Assembly: GCA_027859055.1 (NCBI GenBank)
Contig: JAQIBO010000138.1
Coordinates: 1 to 9,680 of the forward strand
Reading direction: 5' to 3'
Source: Spirochaeta sp.
Lineage (GTDB): Bacteria; Spirochaetota; Spirochaetia; DSM-27196; Alkalispirochaetaceae
Length of the DNA stretch: 9,680 bases
The translations under genes were made by a program, and so were the position numbers. Below, one piece after another: positions 7,071-9,680 of the stretch; within the stretch, counting starts at the first letter, position 1, and each line of letters starts with the position of its first letter. The notes below the pieces were generated by a model. That model was not told where the DNA came from. It worked only from the letters and a program-made list of their open reading frames with translations, and did not search any database.

Positions 7071-9157
7071 GAATTACCTCCCACGGAGATTTCATCGAGG
7101 ATATGGCGGGTGATTGCGTACAGCGGCGGCACCCCCTCAGAGCGTTGCAACGGCGTCGCGAGGTTGGAATGCGACTGGAGCGGCAGGTCCGAGACGTAGT
7201 AGAAGAAGCGGAAGTCAACGTCCCGCCGAATAACGCCAAGCTCTCCGGACTCGAGAATCCCACGGTAGTAGTGTGTGCCTTCCATTTCCATCCCGATTAC
7301 ATCCCAGATCTGCCGGTAGAAATTGAGCATCTGCCGGTTCTGCAGCAGCGTCCCGTCTACCGTGAGCAACGGCCCGGCGTGAACCTGCCCACGCGGGTGC
7401 CGGCGGGCGAGGCGGTCCACACAGCGCAATCCGTCACCACAGGTGAGAGAATGCGCCGGAAGCGGCTGAAACAGGTCACTATGTTGTTCGATAAACGCCG
7501 TCGGCGCAAGTATGTCGCCGCGAGTCCCGACGAGGGCGCCCGCCTTTCCAAGAAAATTGACACTCCGGACGTTTTCTCCGAAGAGCATGAGCAGGTTCCG
7601 GATGATCTGCTCAGCCTGCTCGCCGAACGCGTAATCGATATTGACGATCAGATCATCTGCGGCAGCACCGGAGATCGGGGTAATGTGGGCGTCGATCTGC
7701 GCATCAACAATACGGGACAGGTCGATAAGCTGCACCTGAATACCCGTGCTGGCGGTACGATCCAGACGGTGCTGCCCCGCCTGCGTCGCAGCGTCCCGAA
7801 ACTGTACGCTCCGCCGGGGATCCGCAGCGAGAAAATCGGGCAGCATTGCGTATACGCAATCGGTCTCAAGGGTCCACATCTCGTCCATGACCGGATGCTC
7901 CGTCGCGCGGCCCCACGCAAGGATCTCCGGGACGCCGGCGGCGAGCCACGGATTAAGGGAGTTTGTCACCGAATGGGTATTGCTGCTGATGATATGAATA
8001 CCGCGCTCCGGCGGCATGTCGCTCGGGTCGTATCCGGTCAGTTCGCGGGTGAGGCGCGCAACTTCAGCGGTCCACAGCTCTCCCCGACGGGCGTTGTAGT
8101 TCCGCTCCCGCCGCCGCACGTCGATAGAAAACATCTCGCGGTGGCGGGTGATCTCCGAGAGGCGCCGAACGGTGTCCTCGGGCCATGTCGCCATCAGCCC
8201 GTCCACCTCTCGGGAGCTGAACGCAAGGGTGTTGAGAAACTCCCGCGTCGCATTCCCGGATCCCTGCGTGGTGCCGGTCTGATCCCGCGAGGGCGCCTGA
8301 TCACCAACGAAGTCGTCGAGCTGCGGGAGCGCCGAGTCCCGGGTTACCCGTTCGCGGATCTTCCGTGCTTCCACCGCGTACAGGCACAGGCAGGTAAGCA
8401 GGTCCAGCAGGTCCGATTCACCACTGCGGAGCAGGACCAGATCCTTCCCCGGCAGGATTTCCCACACATCACGCCGCCGCCCGCGGGTGGCAACGATGGG
8501 AAAGTGCTCGTCCGCCGCGCTGAACGGTTCGGTAAGCTCGTCCACCATGAGAAATGCAAACGTACGAGTGACGTTGGCGGGTAATCGCCGGACTGCGTAC
8601 TGCAGGGCCGGAATATCCAGCCGCCGCGGGTCTTCAACTCCGGGATGGAGCGCCGGTTCCAGGTCACGATACAGCGGAAGCAACCGACTGATACTGATCT
8701 GGCCGGATGCCGCATCCTGCAGGAGCTGCACCTTGAACCGTTCAAACGCCGCGAATATCCCCTGGTTGTCACGAAGAATCGATCCAAATCCCTGAGCGAA
8801 TGTCGGTGATTCCTGGAGCAGCTGACGAAACTGTTCACCCGACAGGGAGTAACAGGTGCACGCACTTCGCGCGCGAACACCAAACAGCCGCGGCTGCTGG
8901 AAGATCGCCTCCCATTCACCGAAAAAGTGGTGCGGACGGATCACCATCACCACGTCCTCCGACGCCGCGCGCGAATCGAATACCTCAACGATGCCCTCGG
9001 CGATGAGATAGACCGATTCGTCGACGTCGTTGCGGCGAAAGATCGTCTCCCCCGCATCGAACCGTGCCGCGACGAGGCGCTCCGCCAGATCGATGCGTTG
9101 TCGGCTCCGGAGGAACCGAAAGGGATGTACTCGTTGCAGGAGCTCGATCAGATCCAT
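7067..9157 (-). CDS. Cyclic-nucleotide-binding domain protein fused to a nucleoside-phosphorylase-like domain
   Basis: 696 residues, no signal peptide or membrane segment. Residues about 10-130 form a CRP-like cyclic-nucleotide-binding domain (FDAGETIF, DESVYLIAEGIVEVF, FFGEWEAIFQQPR); the binding cassette keeps Gly80-Glu81 and Arg90 but has Leu-Phe-Gly where Ser-Ala-Thr is usual. Residues about 140-490 match nothing I recognise and include a low-complexity linker near 285-303 and a striking segment at 385-410 (IHIISSNTHSVTNSLNPWL). Residues about 500-690 resemble the purine nucleoside phosphorylase/nucleosidase fold: FGEQAEQIIRNLL, a LGKAGALVGTRGD stretch, a segment before GMEMEGTHYY (623-626 MEME, ribose-site like), and YVSD (Asp657, at the place of the catalytic Asp of DeoD-type enzymes). 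Lys538 stands where the phosphate-contacting Ser is expected. ATG 9157 lacks a good ribosome site but lies 9 bases after the upstream stop, so translation is probably coupled. The C-terminal fold is inferred from motifs only. Confidence 0.8.
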   Translation of the reverse strand: MDLIELLQRVHPFRFLRSRQRIDLAERLVAARFDAGETIFRRNDVDESVYLIAEGIVEVFDSRAASEDVVMVIRPHHFFGEWEAIFQQPRLFGVRARSACTCYSLSGEQFRQLLQESPTFAQGFGSILRDNQGIFAAFERFKVQLLQDAASGQISISRLLPLYRDLEPALHPGVEDPRRLDIPALQYAVRRLPANVTRTFAFLMVDELTEPFSAADEHFPIVATRGRRRDVWEILPGKDLVLLRSGESDLLDLLTCLCLYAVEARKIRERVTRDSALPQLDDFVGDQAPSRDQTGTTQGSGNATREFLNTLAFSSREVDGLMATWPEDTVRRLSEITRHREMFSIDVRRRERNYNARRGELWTAEVARLTRELTGYDPSDMPPERGIHIISSNTHSVTNSLNPWLAAGVPEILAWGRATEHPVMDEMWTLETDCVYAMLPDFLAADPRRSVQFRDAATQAGQHRLDRTASTGIQVQLIDLSRIVDAQIDAHITPISGAAADDLIVNIDYAFGEQAEQIIRNLLMLFGENVRSVNFLGKAGALVGTRGDILAPTAFIEQHSDLFQPLPAHSLTCGDGLRCVDRLARRHPRGQVHAGPLLTVDGTLLQNRQMLNFYRQIWDVIGMEMEGTHYYRGILESGELGVIRRDVDFRFFYYVSDLPLQSHSNLATPLQRSEGVPPLYAITRHILDEISVGGNS
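7076..7081 (-). promoter_or_regulatory. Strong ribosome site deciding the GTG start of the ParA gene
   Basis: GGAGGT on the minus strand (7081-7076) lies five bases before GTG at 7070-7068, inside the last codons of the upstream gene. It supports a GTG start with N-terminus MSRRLVFTNRKGG, and a level of ATPase synthesis partly independent of coupling. Confidence 0.75.
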
Positions 9158-9166
9158 TGCGGGATG

Positions 9167-9680
9167 CTACCACGTTCGACGGGCTGAGACAAAGAGACGG
9201 GGAAGTACCTTTTGCGCCTCGATTCGTTGAATGATATTCCAGCCGTCGGTGTAGTTGAACCCTTCGCACAGGTCCAGGAGATTCTGAACGGAATGGGCCC
9301 CCAGGTTGTAATCGAAACGGCAGATCGGATGCTCCACAAGGCCGGTAATGATCGCCATATCAAGCCCCTTCTCACGGAGAAAAGTGGCAAACGAACTCGC
9401 TGCGAGGCCAAGGTTTTGTCCGGAAGAGTCAAGGAGGTAATCGCGGCTGTCAAGAAGTTGCTCGAAGGGACTCCATGAGATGTGCACCGCCCGGGAGATC
9501 GGCAGATTCCGGCGCAGAAGGTTTCCCGCCACCAGCTCGGAGCGCATGCGGCCGGCCATCTCAAAAAACCGCGGATATCCCATACGCGTCCGAAACGCCA
9601 TGACCGCGATGTCGGTACCGGCGTTGTTCTTGTGCAGGAGCGCCGGAATATCGTAATTGACGATCCAGACTCCGTCGTAC
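9167..9680 (-). CDS. Unrecognised protein, C-terminal part (5' end outside window)
   Basis: An open frame runs from the window edge to TAG at 9169-9167, giving the last 170 residues. The first ATG in view (9601) is preceded by at least 26 in-frame residues (beginning YDGVWIVNYDIPALLHKNN), so the true start is very likely off the window. The sequence is soluble-looking, mixed alpha/beta, with Tyr/Trp/Phe-rich patches (YPRFFEMAGRM, AVHISWSPFEQLL, HPICRFDYNLGAHS, GFNYTDGWNIIQRIE). I see no P-loop, helix-turn-helix, signal peptide or membrane segment, and recognise no family. The nine-base gap to the cyclic-nucleotide-domain gene, and that gene's GTGA overlap with parA, make these three a single transcription unit. 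The function is unknown; by position it should work with the other two. Confidence 0.8.
   Translation of the reverse strand, partial: YDGVWIVNYDIPALLHKNNAGTDIAVMAFRTRMGYPRFFEMAGRMRSELVAGNLLRRNLPISRAVHISWSPFEQLLDSRDYLLDSSGQNLGLAASSFATFLREKGLDMAIITGLVEHPICRFDYNLGAHSVQNLLDLCEGFNYTDGWNIIQRIEAQKVLPRLFVSARRTW

Noticed and set aside
7103..8584. Long plus-strand open frame of 493 codons
   Set aside because: It mirrors the cyclic-nucleotide/phosphorylase-like gene. Long antisense frames are common in G+C-rich DNA. Its product is Arg/Pro/Gly-rich with no domain or ribosome site that I can see.
1..9680. CRISPR arrays, tRNA or rRNA genes, insertion sequences, integrases
   Set aside because: No spaced direct repeats, cloverleaf-like segments, terminal inverted repeats or transposase motifs were seen; the only repeat array is the coding heptads at 5058-5183.

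Overview
The window (about 55-58% G+C by eye, no RNA genes, no obvious mobile DNA) reads as a chromosomal stretch of a free-living bacterium. A salt-tolerant member of the Spirochaetota is my best guess. The grounds are inference: a glycine-betaine-type binding lipoprotein with a relaxed lipobox (Phe at -3), a ThrH-type phosphatase, a CheB-CheR-PAS hybrid, and a cyclic-nucleotide-domain protein next to a ParA ATPase. No single feature proves the phylum.

Layout. (1) 1-338, minus strand: the 5' part of a lipoprotein gene for an OpuAC/ProX-type osmoprotectant-binding protein, with a strong sigma-70-like promoter at 442-470. (2) 339-704: a divergent intergenic region of about 365 bases carrying that promoter and two perfect palindromes (479-488 and 566-581). 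(3) 705-1298, plus strand: thrH (phosphoserine phosphatase/homoserine phosphotransferase), followed by a short hairpin. (4) 1351-6325, plus strand: three overlapping signalling genes, namely a cytosolic PAS hybrid histidine kinase, a 967-residue CheB-CheR-coiled-coil-PAS-PAS protein, and a stand-alone receiver. The junctions overlap by 4 bases each (TTGA, ATGA), so this is a translationally coupled unit. The kinase gene may be read from a leaderless mRNA. (5) 9680-6276, minus strand: three closely packed genes converging on the signalling unit. In transcription order they are an unrecognised protein (5' end outside the window), a 696-residue protein with an N-terminal cyclic-nucleotide-binding domain and a C-terminal nucleoside-phosphorylase-like domain, and a ParA/Soj-type ATPase whose 3' end overlaps the receiver gene by 50 bases.

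How they may work together. The plus-strand unit has the parts of a phosphorelay (kinase with its own receiver, plus a second free receiver) tied to receptor methylation and demethylation enzymes that carry their own PAS sensors. No CheA, CheW or chemoreceptor gene is in view. The minus-strand unit joins a ligand-sensing domain, a probable nucleoside/nucleotide-binding domain and a DNA- or surface-bound ATPase, with no ParB in view. This second unit is the least explained part of the window and the best candidate for an undescribed system.
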